DNA of 64,000 bases from Allobosea psychrotolerans. Lineage in GTDB: Bacteria > Pseudomonadota > Alphaproteobacteria > Rhizobiales > Beijerinckiaceae. Every line of letters starts with the position of its first letter. Within the stretch, counting starts at the first letter, position 1. The DNA is taken from assembly GCF_002917105.1 (NCBI RefSeq), contig NZ_PQFZ01000001.1, forward strand, positions 558,001 through 622,000, in the 5' to 3' direction. Of the stretch, positions 1-8,261 are shown piece after piece. Position numbers and translations under genes: made by a program. The notes beneath the pieces are model-generated. The model did not search any database, had not been told where the DNA came from, and worked only from the letters and a program-made list of their open reading frames with translations.

Positions 1-12
1 TGCGCTCGCGGC

Positions 13-204
13 TCATCGCTTCGGGGCGTCGCCGTCGAGCCGGTGGCCGTCGAGTTCCCGGGTGGCCTTGTCGCGCTCGGCATCGCTCAGGCTGCGTTCG
101 GCCTTGCTGCGGCCGAAGGTGATGCGGTTCTGCTGCGCCTGGTCCTCGGCGTCCTGCCGGGCGCGCTGCTTGCGCGCGCGACGGAGATTGATGATCTCGG
201 CCAT
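13..204 (-). CDS. DUF4169 family small basic protein
   Basis: This 63-aa charged protein begins MAEIINLRRARKQRAR and ends with an ELDGHRLDG-type tail, the typical layout of the DUF4169 family of alphaproteobacteria. It is rich in Arg, Lys, Asp and Glu, has no membrane segment or signal peptide, and is predicted to be a cytosolic helical protein. Its start lies 14 nt downstream of the fumC stop on the same strand, so it is probably the last gene of an sspB-fumC-DUF4169 unit. The biochemical function of the family is unknown. The family call rests on recognising the N-terminal pattern. Confidence 0.8.
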   Translation of the reverse strand: MAEIINLRRARKQRARQDAEDQAQQNRITFGRSKAERSLSDAERDKATRELDGHRLDGDAPKR

Positions 205-218
205 GGCGCGCTCCGTGC

Positions 219-1613
219 TCAGGCCGGCCCGAGCATCAGCTCGGGTTTGACCGTTGCGTCGAATAATTCACCCGACACGCCGGCGCGCAAGGCTTCCTCG
301 CGCAGGGTCGTGCCATTGTGATGGGCCGCCTTGGCGATGCCGGCGGCCTGATCGTAGCCGATGGCGGGCGCCAGCGCTGTGACCAGCATCAGCGAGCGTG
401 AGAGCAACTCCGTCAGGCGGTGCTCATTGGCGACGATGCCTTCGACGCAATGGGCCTGGAAGCTCGCAGCCGCATCCGCCAGCAGCCGGACCGACTGCAG
501 GAAGGCGCTGGCGATCACCGGCTTGAACACGTTCAGCTCGAAATGGCCCTGGCTCGCGGCGAAGCCGATCGTCGCCTGATTGCCATGGACTTGCGTCGCC
601 ACCATGGTCAGCGCCTCGGCCTGGGTCGGGTTGACCTTGCCGGGCATGATCGAGGAGCCGGGCTCGTTCTCCGGCAGGCTGATCTCGCCAAGCCCCGAGC
701 GTGGGCCGGAGCCCATCAGGCGGATGTCGTTGCCGATCTTGAACAGGTCCGACGCCAGCGCCGCGAGCGCGCCATGTGCTGCGGCCAGCGCGCCATGGCT
801 CGCCAGGGCCTCGAACTTGTTGTCGGCGGTGCGGAAGGGCAGGCCGGTCAAGGCGGTGACTTCCTTGGCGAAGAGCACGGCGAAATCGTGATGGGTGTTG
901 AGGCCGGTGCCGACAGCCGTACCGCCCTGCGCCAGCGCGTAGAGGCCACCGAGCGAGGCCTCGATGCGGCCGATGCCGAGATGTATCTGCGCGGCGTAGC
1001 CAGAGAATTCCTGGCCGAGCGTGACCGGCGTCGCATCCTGGAGATGGGTGCGGCCGATCTTGATCAGATCCTTGAAGGCCTCGGCCTTGGCCTGCAGCGC
1101 CTTTTCGAGGTTGCGCAGCGCCGGCAGCAGCAGTCGGGAGAGTTCGAGCACGGCAGCGATATGCATCGCGGTCGGGAAGCAGTCGTTGGAGGATTGGCCG
1201 CGATTGACGTGGTCATTGGGGTGGACCGGGCTCTTGGCGCCGAGACCAACGCCGAGCAACTCGTTGGCGCGGTTCGCCAGCACCTCGTTGACGTTCATAT
1301 TGGTCTGCGTGCCCGAGCCCGTCTGCCATACGACCAGCGGGAAATGCCCGTCGAACTTGCCACCGAGCGCCTCGTCGGCCGCCTGGCCGATCGCACCCGC
1401 GACACGCTGCTCGACCAGGCCGAGGCGCGCATTGACATGGGCGGCGGCCTTCTTGACCAGCACAAGTGCGTGGATGAGCGGCAGGGGCATGCGTTCACGC
1501 TCGCCGCCGATGCGGAAATTCTCAAGCGAGCGCTGCGTCTGAGCGCCCCAGTAACGATCGGCAGGCACGGCGATCGGCCCGAAGGAATCGGTTTCGGTGC
1601 GTGTCTCGGACAT
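219..1613 (-). CDS. fumC: class II fumarate hydratase
   Basis: FumC reversibly hydrates fumarate to L-malate in the TCA cycle and is the oxygen-stable, iron-free homotetrameric fumarase. The 464-aa length is normal. Visible landmarks are the substrate-site segment [12 protein letters not shown] near residue 100, the HPNDHVN segment (131-137), GRTHLQD with the catalytic-region His (residue 190), and the fumarase/aspartase signature [11 protein letters not shown] (319-329). Class II fumarases share the fold with argininosuccinate lyase and aspartase, but the overall pattern and N-terminus [22 protein letters not shown] are fumarase-like. It lies downstream of sspB on the same strand with a 43-nt gap, so co-transcription is likely. 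Confidence 0.96.
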   Translation of the reverse strand: MSETRTETDSFGPIAVPADRYWGAQTQRSLENFRIGGERERMPLPLIHALVLVKKAAAHVNARLGLVEQRVAGAIGQAADEALGGKFDGHFPLVVWQTGSGTQTNMNVNEVLANRANELLGVGLGAKSPVHPNDHVNRGQSSNDCFPTAMHIAAVLELSRLLLPALRNLEKALQAKAEAFKDLIKIGRTHLQDATPVTLGQEFSGYAAQIHLGIGRIEASLGGLYALAQGGTAVGTGLNTHHDFAVLFAKEVTALTGLPFRTADNKFEALASHGALAAAHGALAALASDLFKIGNDIRLMGSGPRSGLGEISLPENEPGSSIMPGKVNPTQAEALTMVATQVHGNQATIGFAASQGHFELNVFKPVIASAFLQSVRLLADAAASFQAHCVEGIVANEHRLTELLSRSLMLVTALAPAIGYDQAAGIAKAAHHNGTTLREEALRAGVSGELFDATVKPELMLGPA

Positions 1614-1656
1614 GGGTCGCCGTCAGGTTTTCGGGTGGGTCAGATCTTCTTGTACG

Positions 1657-2295
1657 TCAGGTCTTCTTGCGGAAGGAATCGAGGCTGACGACCTGTGCGC
1701 TGCCGGCCTCTTCACTCTCATCCGCCTCGGCCTTCTTGGCGCTCGCCTTGCCGGAGGTCTTGGCGGGTTCGGCATCCCGCTCCGCGGGCTTGAGCTTGAG
1801 GGCGGGGACGCCGGCGGGCGTCACCTTGGCGGGCAGGGCGATGGGGGCGGGCGGGGAGACGCTCGGCTCGGAGCCGGCACCGCGCGGTGCCTTGCCTGCG
1901 CCTGGCGCATCGTCCTCGACAGCTGCACCTTCGACGGCGTCCTGCGCCTCGAATTTCAGGCCAAACTGCACGGAAGGGTCGAAGAATGTCGTGATCGCGT
2001 CGAAAGGAACCAGCAGGCGCTCAGGCACGCCGGAGAAGGACAGCCCGACCTCGAAGGCGTGCTCACTGACGTTCAGGTCCCAGAACTGGTGTTGGAGGAC
2101 AATCGTCATCTCCTCCGGGTGCTTGTCGCGCAGGCGCTGCGACAACCGCACGCCAGGCGCGGTGGAACGGAAGGTGACGTAGAAATGATGGTCGCCGGGC
2201 AGGCCATCGCGGCCGGCCTCGGTCAGAATCTTGCGCACGACGCCCTTGAGTGCCTCCTGCACCATGAGATCGTAGCGAAGAATATCCTTTGCCAT
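1657..2295 (-). CDS. sspB: SspB family ClpXP adaptor
   Basis: SspB binds the ssrA degradation tag and tethers tagged proteins to ClpXP. This 212-aa protein has the alphaproteobacterial SspB fold in about residues 1-120 (DILRYDLMVQEALKGVVRKIL; GDHHFYVTFRS; LQHQFWDLNVSEHAFEVGLSFSGVPERLLVPFDAI), then a long Pro/Ala/Glu-rich linker. In the family, the C-terminal tail docks on the ClpX zinc-binding domain; here the end is EEAGSAQVVSLDSFRKKT. The gene lies immediately downstream of the tmRNA gene on the same strand, so the tagging RNA and the adaptor that reads the tag are adjacent, a functional pairing that supports both calls. Confidence 0.92.
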   Translation of the reverse strand: MAKDILRYDLMVQEALKGVVRKILTEAGRDGLPGDHHFYVTFRSTAPGVRLSQRLRDKHPEEMTIVLQHQFWDLNVSEHAFEVGLSFSGVPERLLVPFDAITTFFDPSVQFGLKFEAQDAVEGAAVEDDAPGAGKAPRGAGSEPSVSPPAPIALPAKVTPAGVPALKLKPAERDAEPAKTSGKASAKKAEADESEEAGSAQVVSLDSFRKKT

Positions 2296-2359
2296 CGTGT
2301 CGAGAATCCGTTTCCGCTTCGCGCTTCCGGCGGGAACAGCCGGCAGGCCTGCATAAAGA

Positions 2360-2735
2360 AGTGGAGGCTTCTGTTGCCAGGCGCCTCCGAGCCCCGCCTT
2401 ACGTCGCTAAACGGAAGGACTTAGGTTTGGGAACCAGCACCGCTTACGCGGCGACAGCAACCCGAGCATTGTTGTCGTTGGCAACTATGCGTTAGCCCTA
2501 TAACGGCGGAACCATACCGGGCAAAAGAACGGCCTTTACACTCTCGTCGATCCTATTTCGCCCCCGCCGCAACCCTGCCACCTGAGTGACCTGGCGAGCC
2601 CGCGGTCCAAGATCCCGCAGGCCGCCCCAAAGCTTGCGCCGCAGGGCTGTGGTGGAGGCGCCGGGTACCGCCCCCGGGTCCGAAAAGCTTATTACGACGT
2701 CCGTTTATCGCCATAGCCGGTCTTGCGATCGGCAC
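2360..2735 (-). ncRNA. ssrA: two-piece (circularly permuted) tmRNA
   Basis: tmRNA rescues stalled ribosomes and adds a proteolysis tag. Reading the minus strand, the acceptor piece comes first and ends in encoded CCA at 2650-2652; it carries the T-arm and the 3' acceptor strand CGCCTCCACCA. After an 84-nt intervening segment the coding piece starts with GGGGGCGA at 2565. GGGGGCG pairs with CGCCTCC over seven base pairs, with a G-U third pair as in tRNA-Ala. The tag frame occupies 2482-2447 (ANDNNARVAVAA) with stop TAA at 2446-2444. A second helix, TAAACGGA (acceptor piece, about 2702-2709) with TCCGTTTA (coding piece, about 2407-2414), joins the two pieces. A hairpin at 2363-2388 probably marks the 3' end. 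Outer ends are approximate. Confidence 0.93.
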
Positions 2736-2813
2736 AGCGAATATAGGGGCTGCGGAGGCGCGGGGAAAGAGAGGAACGCGAACCATGCCGGCTTAATTTC
2801 CCAAGGCTTCGCT

Positions 2814-3092
2814 TCAGTCGAGAATCCGGCCGTCATAAGCGCTGATATCGAGCATGGTTTCGTTCCCGTCACGGTCGCGCCCGGCGATCTCCCAGCGACT
2901 GCCGCAACGCGCGATCTCTTCGACATGAACGATGCCGAAACGCCAGGCGACCTGGCGCGCGCCATGCTCGGAGAGCAGCGCCGGCTCGCCGGGAGGGGGC
3001 TGATTCGACGTCATCGACAAAGCTGGCCCCGGCATCGTCATAACCGCGCTCAGCAGCGCCAATCCGGTCATCCGGCCGCGAAAATTCATCAT
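2814..3092 (-). CDS. secreted PepSY-like small protein
   Basis: This 92-aa protein has an N-terminal signal-like segment (FRGRMTGLALLSAVMTMPGPALS) and a mature part of about 65 residues. The pattern EHGARQVAWRFGIVHVEEIARCGSRWEIAGRDRDGNETMLDISAYDGRILD is PepSY-like: a short helix followed by a strand-rich section ending in D-x-x-D/G-x-I/V. PepSY-type domains are often periplasmic and peptidase- or metal-associated, but no function can be assigned. A related gene follows upstream at 3243-3554 on the same strand. Two start codons in tandem (MM) are possible. It lies upstream of the tmRNA. Confidence 0.6.
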   Translation of the reverse strand: MMNFRGRMTGLALLSAVMTMPGPALSMTSNQPPPGEPALLSEHGARQVAWRFGIVHVEEIARCGSRWEIAGRDRDGNETMLDISAYDGRILD

Positions 3093-3242
3093 ATGCCTCC
3101 AATGCCGGTCTCCGGCGACGCCCCATCGATCGAGGCGAATAGATCCCTGGAATTGTGGCCGGCCTGAAGGCAGCTGGGGTGCTCACGGTTCACGTCGTTT
3201 CCCGATCTCGTGAGCGGGAACGTCGCGCGGAGGCCTTTACAC

Positions 3243-3554
3243 TCAATGCGGTGCGGCGGCGGAGAGCGGGTCGTTGCGCTCGACTTTGACGACCTTGCCG
3301 TCGCTGGCGCGCAGGTCGATCTCGATGTCGGCGCCGAGATTGTCGCTGCCATTGAGCTGCCAGAGGCAGTCCTCAAGCTCGACCTCCTCGATCCGCACCA
3401 TGCCGTTGTCGATGGCGATGCGACGGGCTTCAGTCATCGAGATGCCGGGCTCTCCGGGTTGATTCGGGGCAGCCGGCTGGGCGGCAGCGATGCCCGCCTG
3501 CAACATAAACGTACCTGCGAGCGCCCAGGCTGACGCAGCGCGATAAAGCGGCAT
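3243..3554 (-). CDS. secreted PepSY-like small protein (paralogue)
   Basis: This 103-aa protein has a signal peptide (YRAASAWALAGTFMLQAGIAAAQ, probable cleavage after AAAQ), then GISMTEARRIAIDNGMVRIEEVELEDCLWQLNGSD and a strand pair ending DLRASDGKVVKVE. The helix 'TEARRIAIDNG' and the 'DGKVV' turn are typical of PepSY domains. It resembles the protein at 2814-3092 in length, order of elements and a central Cys-x-W/W core (CLWQLNG versus CGSRWEIAG), so the pair looks like an old tandem duplication. It is predicted to be periplasmic; function unknown. Confidence 0.65.
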   Translation of the reverse strand: MPLYRAASAWALAGTFMLQAGIAAAQPAAPNQPGEPGISMTEARRIAIDNGMVRIEEVELEDCLWQLNGSDNLGADIEIDLRASDGKVVKVERNDPLSAAAPH

Positions 3555-3768
3555 TGCCTTGTCCCTAACTTTCTAATGCTGTTTTCAGGAGTGAAACACG
3601 GCTTCATGGCTTTGTTCCGGCATAGCGATGGCGAAGCCGGTTCGGGAGGGTGCCGGATGGGGCAAGCCGGGCAGAAGGCCATGCCGAGAAAGCTTGGGAC
3701 AGTCGCTGATGACGGTGCGGCGCGCCTGACGCAAAGCGGCTAAACTGTCTGGCCTCACGAGATTCGCC

Positions 3769-4563
3769 ATGCGCCAATATCACGACCTGCTCAATCGCGT
3801 CCTGACCGAAGGCGTCCGCAAGGACGACCGCACCGGCACCGGCACCTTTGCGGTGTTCGGCCATCAGATGCGCTTCGACCTCGCGGAGGGCTTTCCGCTC
3901 GTCACGACCAAGAAGCTGCATCTGAAGTCGATCATCCACGAATTGATCTGGTTCCTGCGCGGCGACACCAATGTGCGCTACCTGCAGGAGAACGGCGTCA
4001 CGATCTGGGATGAATGGGCTGACGAGAATGGAGATCTCGGCCCCGTCTATGGAAGGCAATGGCGCTCATGGCCCGCGCCCGACGGCACGACGATCGACCA
4101 GATCGCCTGGCTGGTCAGCGAGATCCGGCGCAACCCGGATTCGCGCCGATTGATCATCTCAGCCTGGAATCCGGTCGACATCCCGAAGATGGCGCTGGCG
4201 CCCTGCCACTGCCTGTTCCAGTTCTTCGTCCTGAACGGCAAGCTCTCCTGCCAGCTCTACCAGCGCTCGGCCGATGTCCTGCTTGGCGTGCCCTTCAACA
4301 TCGCGAGCTACGCGCTGCTGACGCATATGGTGGCGCAGGTGACCGGGCTGGCGGTGGGCGATTTCGTCCATTCCTTCGGCGACACCCATCTTTATATGAA
4401 CCATGTCGATCAGGCCCGGCTGCAATTGACGCGAGAGCTGCGCGCCCTGCCGAAGCTGACGCTCAACCCGGATGTGAAGCGGCTGGAGGATTTCACCTTC
4501 GCGGACGTGCTCATCGAAGGCTACGATCCGCACCCGGCGATCAAGGCGCCGATCGCGGTATGA
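3769..4563 (+). CDS. thyA: thymidylate synthase
   Basis: ThyA methylates dUMP to dTMP with 5,10-methylene-tetrahydrofolate, producing dihydrofolate. The 264-aa protein is full length and matches E. coli-type ThyA throughout: [15 protein letters not shown] start, RTGTGT phosphate-binding loop (22-26), WFLRGDTN, and the active-site [12 protein letters not shown] with catalytic Cys146. Its stop overlaps the next start by ATGA. The dihydrofolate it makes is recycled by folA one gene downstream, so thyA, the GNAT gene and folA form a plausible operon. Confidence 0.97.
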   Translation: MRQYHDLLNRVLTEGVRKDDRTGTGTFAVFGHQMRFDLAEGFPLVTTKKLHLKSIIHELIWFLRGDTNVRYLQENGVTIWDEWADENGDLGPVYGRQWRSWPAPDGTTIDQIAWLVSEIRRNPDSRRLIISAWNPVDIPKMALAPCHCLFQFFVLNGKLSCQLYQRSADVLLGVPFNIASYALLTHMVAQVTGLAVGDFVHSFGDTHLYMNHVDQARLQLTRELRALPKLTLNPDVKRLEDFTFADVLIEGYDPHPAIKAPIAV

Positions 4564-5042
4564 GCTTGACCATCCGTCCCGCCCGTCCAGACGAGGCCGG
4601 CCTCGTCCTCGGTTTCATCAGGGAACTGGCCGAATACGAGAAGCTGCTGCATGAGGTCGCGGCGACGGAAGCCGACATCGCCTTGGCGCTGTTTGGCCCG
4701 AACCCGCGCACATTCTGCGACATAGCGGAGTGGGAGGGCGAGCCGGTCGGCTTCGCGGTCTGGTTCTACACCTATTCCACCTTCTCGGGTCGGCATGGCA
4801 TCTGGCTGGAGGATCTCTATGTGCGGCCCGGTCAGCGCGGGCGCGGCATCGGCAAGGGGCTGATCGCGCATCTCGCCAGGCGCTGCGTCGAGGAGGGGTT
4901 GCCGCGCCTGGCCTGGTGGGTGCTGAACTGGAACGAGCCGTCGCGGGTGTTCTATCGCTCGATCGGGGCCACCGCGCAGGGCGAATGGACGGTGAAGCGG
5001 CTCGAAGGCGAGGCTTTGGCGCGGTTGGGGCAGGGGGGCTGA
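4560..5042 (+). CDS. GNAT family N-acetyltransferase
   Basis: A 160-aa GNAT protein starting [29 protein letters not shown]. It shows the acetyl-CoA binding motif [25 protein letters not shown] (Q/R-x-x-G-x-G/A pattern), and the C-terminal [18 protein letters not shown] segment, characteristic of the diamine/spermidine acetyltransferase-like branch (SAT1/YhfO type). The substrate cannot be deduced from sequence. The start overlaps the thyA stop (ATGA), suggesting translational coupling; folA begins 4 nt after its stop. Confidence 0.9.
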   Translation: MSLTIRPARPDEAGLVLGFIRELAEYEKLLHEVAATEADIALALFGPNPRTFCDIAEWEGEPVGFAVWFYTYSTFSGRHGIWLEDLYVRPGQRGRGIGKGLIAHLARRCVEEGLPRLAWWVLNWNEPSRVFYRSIGATAQGEWTVKRLEGEALARLGQGG

Positions 5043-5046
5043 GACG

Positions 5047-5577
5047 ATGCCAGCGCTTCCCCTCGTGATTGTCGCAGCCATCGCCGACAACAATGTCATC
5101 GGCGACGACAACAAGCTGATCTGGCGACTGAAGACCGACATGCGGCGGTTCCGCCGCCTGACGACGGGTTGCCCGATCATCATGGGGCGCAAGACCTATC
5201 TCTCGATCGGCAAGCCGCTGCCGGGACGCGAGACGATCGTGCTGACGCGCGATGCCCATTTCAGCACTGAGGGCGTGCATGTCGCGCATTCACTTGACGG
5301 AGCGCTCGAGCTCGCCCAGAGCCTGGGCCGCGCGATGGGCGCGCATTCAGTCATCATCGGCGGCGGCACGGAGATCTATGGTCAGGCCCTGCCTTTCGCG
5401 GACCGGCTCGAACTGACCTTCGTGCATGCGGCGCCGCAGGGCGATGCGGTTTTCCCGGAGTGGAATCGCGCTGCCTTCGAAGTCGTCGCGCGCGAAGACC
5501 ATCCCCACGGTCCCGATGATGAGCACGCCTTCACCTTCGCGACCTTTCGCCGCCGCGATGAGCCGGCTTTCCGTTGA
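5047..5577 (+). CDS. folA: dihydrofolate reductase
   Basis: FolA reduces dihydrofolate to tetrahydrofolate with NADPH and is the trimethoprim target. The 176-aa sequence has the family pattern: PLVIVAAIADNNVIGDDNKLIW (Met20-loop region), the acidic active-site residue in KTDMRRFRRLT, the cofactor motif GCPIIMGRKTYLSIGKPLPGRETIVLTRD, and a conserved GGGTEIYGQALPFADRLELTFVH segment. It is the last gene of the thyA-GNAT-folA set and regenerates the cofactor consumed by ThyA. Confidence 0.95.
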   Translation: MPALPLVIVAAIADNNVIGDDNKLIWRLKTDMRRFRRLTTGCPIIMGRKTYLSIGKPLPGRETIVLTRDAHFSTEGVHVAHSLDGALELAQSLGRAMGAHSVIIGGGTEIYGQALPFADRLELTFVHAAPQGDAVFPEWNRAAFEVVAREDHPHGPDDEHAFTFATFRRRDEPAFR

Positions 5578-5712
5578 CGATGAATGACTTGCGCCGTTGA
5601 CGAATCCATGGCCCATGCCCAAGTCAGCGCCACGGCCCCGCAAGGGCGCTGACAAATGGCCGGCATTCGCCTATTGCACGGCCTGACACGAGCGTAAGGG
5701 AACGGCGCAAGT

Positions 5713-6888
5713 ATGCCTTGGAGCAACCAGAGCGGCGGTAGTGGGAGCGGTGGCGGCGGGGGCGGACCCTGGGGCAATCGCGGTGGAAGCGGCGGTGGCG
5801 GCCCCTGGGGCGGCGGCTCGAATGGCGGCGGCAGCGGCGGCGGTTCGCCGCCCGATCTGGAAGAGATCCTGCGGCGCAGCCAGGACCGGCTCAAGAATTT
5901 GCTGCCGGGCGGCAATGTCGGCGGGCGCGGCCTCGTTCTCGGCCTGCTCGTCCTGGTGCTGGTCTGGCTTGCGAGCGGCGTCTATTTCGTGCGTCCCAAC
6001 GAGGTCGGCCTCAACACCGTCTTCGGCAAATATATCGGCAAGACCGGCGAAGGCGCCAACTGGAACTGGCCCTATCCGATCGGCGGCGTGATCAAGCCTC
6101 AGGTGACCAATGTCGTCACCACCGAGGTCGGCTTCCGCACGGTCGAATCGGTGCGCACCTCGCGCCAGACCGACGTGATCGAAGAGAGCCTGATGCTGAC
6201 CGGCGACGAGAACATCGTCGATGTCGACGTCATCGTGCAGTGGCAGATCGACCCCGTCGCGCCCGAGAACTACGTCTTCAATATCCAGGATCCGCCGGGC
6301 ACGGTGAAGGCCGTCGCCGAGAGCGCGATGCGCGAAGTCGTCGGCCGCCGCAACATCCAGCCGGTGCTCACCACCGATCGTGGCGCGATCGAGACCGAGG
6401 TGCGCCATTTGATGCAGCAGACGCTGGACAGCTACAAGGCGGGCGTTCAGATCCGCCTCGTGCAGATGCAGAAGGTCGATCCGCCGCAGCAGGTCATCGA
6501 TTCGTTCCGCGACGTCCAGGCGGCACGCGCCGACCAGGAGCGCCTGCGCAACGAAGCGCAGACCTATGCCAATCGCGTCGTGCCGGAAGCGCGCGGCCGT
6601 TCGGCGCAGCTGATCCAGTCGGCCGAAGCCTATAAGGACCAGACGGTGGCGGAAGCGCTGGGTCAGGCGAGCCGTTTCAATGCGGTCTATGCGCAGTACA
6701 AGAATGCGCCGGCCGTGACTCGCGAGCGCCTCTTCATCGAGACGATGGAGCGCGTGCTCGGCGGCACCGACAAGGTGATCATCGACCAGAAGAATGGCAG
6801 CCAGGGCGTTGTGCCCTATCTGCCCCTCAACGAACTCCAGCAGCGGCGCACGGCGCCGGGCGCTCAGCAGGGAGGAGCGGTCCGATGA
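5713..6888 (+). CDS. hflK: FtsH protease activity modulator HflK
   Basis: HflK forms a large periplasm-facing SPFH/band-7 assembly with HflC around the membrane protease FtsH. The 391-aa protein has a Gly/Ser-rich cytosolic N-terminus (about residues 1-50), one membrane segment near residues 75-95 (GLVLGLLVLVLVWLASGVYFV), the band-7 domain (about 95-290) with the family phrase VRPNEVGLNTVFGKY, and a coiled, Ala/Glu-rich part ending in a Gln-rich tail. A start at 5713 with an AAGGGA-type site upstream fits. The stop overlaps hflC by 4 nt. Confidence 0.95.
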   Translation: MPWSNQSGGSGSGGGGGGPWGNRGGSGGGGPWGGGSNGGGSGGGSPPDLEEILRRSQDRLKNLLPGGNVGGRGLVLGLLVLVLVWLASGVYFVRPNEVGLNTVFGKYIGKTGEGANWNWPYPIGGVIKPQVTNVVTTEVGFRTVESVRTSRQTDVIEESLMLTGDENIVDVDVIVQWQIDPVAPENYVFNIQDPPGTVKAVAESAMREVVGRRNIQPVLTTDRGAIETEVRHLMQQTLDSYKAGVQIRLVQMQKVDPPQQVIDSFRDVQAARADQERLRNEAQTYANRVVPEARGRSAQLIQSAEAYKDQTVAEALGQASRFNAVYAQYKNAPAVTRERLFIETMERVLGGTDKVIIDQKNGSQGVVPYLPLNELQQRRTAPGAQQGGAVR

Positions 6889-7802
6889 ACGGTTCGATCC
6901 TGCGCGTTGGTGCGCTCATCCTCGTCGGCCTCGCCGCGGTCCTGCTCTATGCCGGCACCTTCGTCGTGCAGCAGACGCAATCGGCCATCGTGCTGCAGTT
7001 CGGGCGGGTGCGCACCATCGCGACCGCACCCGGGCTTTATTTCAAGCTGCCGGCGCCGTTCGAGACGGTGACCTTCCTCGACAACCGCATCCTCGACCTG
7101 GACTTGCCGTCGCAGGAAATCATCGCCTCCGACCAGAAGCGGCTCGTCGTCGATGCCTTCACACGCTACCGGATCTCCGATCCGCTGAAGTTCTATCAGG
7201 CGGTCAACAGCATCCCGCGCGCCAACTCGCAGCTGGCCTCGATCGTCAACGGCAATGTCCGCAGCGTGCTGGCTGAGGCGAGTTTCACCGCCATGGTCCG
7301 TACCGACCGTTCGCGGTTGATGAGCCGTATTCGTGACGATGTGAACCGCGAGGCGGAGCGCTTTGGCATGACCGTCGTCGATGTCCGCCTGCGCCGCGTC
7401 GATCTGCCGGCGGCCAACTCGCAAGCCGTGTTCCAGCGCATGCAGACGGAACGTCAGCGCGAGGCGGCCGAAGCCCGCGCACTCGGCGCCCAGCAGGCGC
7501 AGGAGATCAGGGCGCGTGCCGACAGGGATTCGACCGTGATCGTCGCCGAGGCGCAGCGCCGTTCGGACGAGGTTCGCGGCGAGGGCGAAGGCGAGCGCAA
7601 CCGCGTCTTCGCCGAAGCCTTCGGCAAGGATCCGGAGTTCTTCGCGTTCTATCGTTCGATGCAGGCCTATGAGGCCAGCATCAAGCCGGGCGATACGCGC
7701 ATGGTGCTCTCGCCCGATACCCCGTTCTTCCGCTTCTTCAATGGGCCGCAAGCTCAGCGGGATGCGACGACGACCGTGCCGGCCGCGCCGGCGCGGCCCT
7801 GA
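6885..7802 (+). CDS. hflC: protease modulator HflC
   Basis: HflC is the partner of HflK in the SPFH complex that encloses FtsH. The 305-aa protein has an N-terminal membrane anchor (ILRVGALILVGLAAVLLYAGTFVV), then VQQTQSAIVLQFGRV and the band-7 domain, an extended helical region (QREAAEARALGAQQAQEIRARADRD) and the typical KDPEFFAFYRSMQAYE...LSPDTPFFRFF ending. The ATGA overlap with hflK indicates translational coupling. DUF2065 and degP follow, the usual alphaproteobacterial order. Confidence 0.95.
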   Translation: MNGSILRVGALILVGLAAVLLYAGTFVVQQTQSAIVLQFGRVRTIATAPGLYFKLPAPFETVTFLDNRILDLDLPSQEIIASDQKRLVVDAFTRYRISDPLKFYQAVNSIPRANSQLASIVNGNVRSVLAEASFTAMVRTDRSRLMSRIRDDVNREAERFGMTVVDVRLRRVDLPAANSQAVFQRMQTERQREAAEARALGAQQAQEIRARADRDSTVIVAEAQRRSDEVRGEGEGERNRVFAEAFGKDPEFFAFYRSMQAYEASIKPGDTRMVLSPDTPFFRFFNGPQAQRDATTTVPAAPARP

Positions 7803-7822
7803 TTCGAACCCGGGCGCCGCGT

Positions 7823-8014
7823 ATGTGGGATTTCATCGCGGCGCTCGGCCTGGTTTTCGCCATCGAGGGCATTCTGTTCGCGGCTGTGCCGAACCTCGCC
7901 AAGGATGCCTTGCGCAGCGCAGCCGAGACACCGGTCGACCGCATGCGGTTGATCGGAATCGGCTCCGCCGTGCTCGGCGTGATCCTGGTCTGGCTGGCGC
8001 GCGGCGGCGTTTAG
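7823..8014 (+). CDS. DUF2065 family small membrane protein
   Basis: A 63-aa protein with two hydrophobic segments: residues about 5-25 (FIAALGLVFAIEGILFAAVPNLAK) and about 43-58 (IGIGSAVLGVILVWLAR). The phrase MWDFIAALGLVFAIEGILFAAVPN is the DUF2065 signature, a family regularly found behind hflC. It begins 20 nt after hflC and is probably co-transcribed with hflKC; its function is unknown. Confidence 0.88.
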   Translation: MWDFIAALGLVFAIEGILFAAVPNLAKDALRSAAETPVDRMRLIGIGSAVLGVILVWLARGGV

Positions 8015-8220
8015 GCCGCGCCTGTGCGGCGGACGGACCGCGGTTCAACGCTGCGTTTATGCCCTTGCGTCAGCTGGCCTCCCGCTGGCTCAGGCGCGGC
8101 GGCGCTCTCCGCAAGCCTGGCCGCAGCGGCACTGGGCGTCCGATGACGCGATCGTGCACCGCGATTCACGCTGCATCGTGCTTCCGCCGTATTTTCAGGT
8201 TCATTACTTGGGCCTATTCT

Positions 8221-8239
8221 GGCAGGCTGATTGCCTGCC
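8221..8239 (+). promoter_or_regulatory. 7-bp perfect hairpin in the degP 5' leader
   Basis: GGCAGGC (8221-8227) and GCCTGCC (8233-8239) form a perfect stem with a TGATT loop, 22 nt upstream of the chosen degP ATG. It has no T-tract, so it does not look like a terminator. It could affect translation or mRNA stability; that is inference. The rest of 8015-8220 shows no recognisable gene. Confidence 0.4.
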
Positions 8240-8261
8240 CATTCTTCTCATGAGGACCCTG

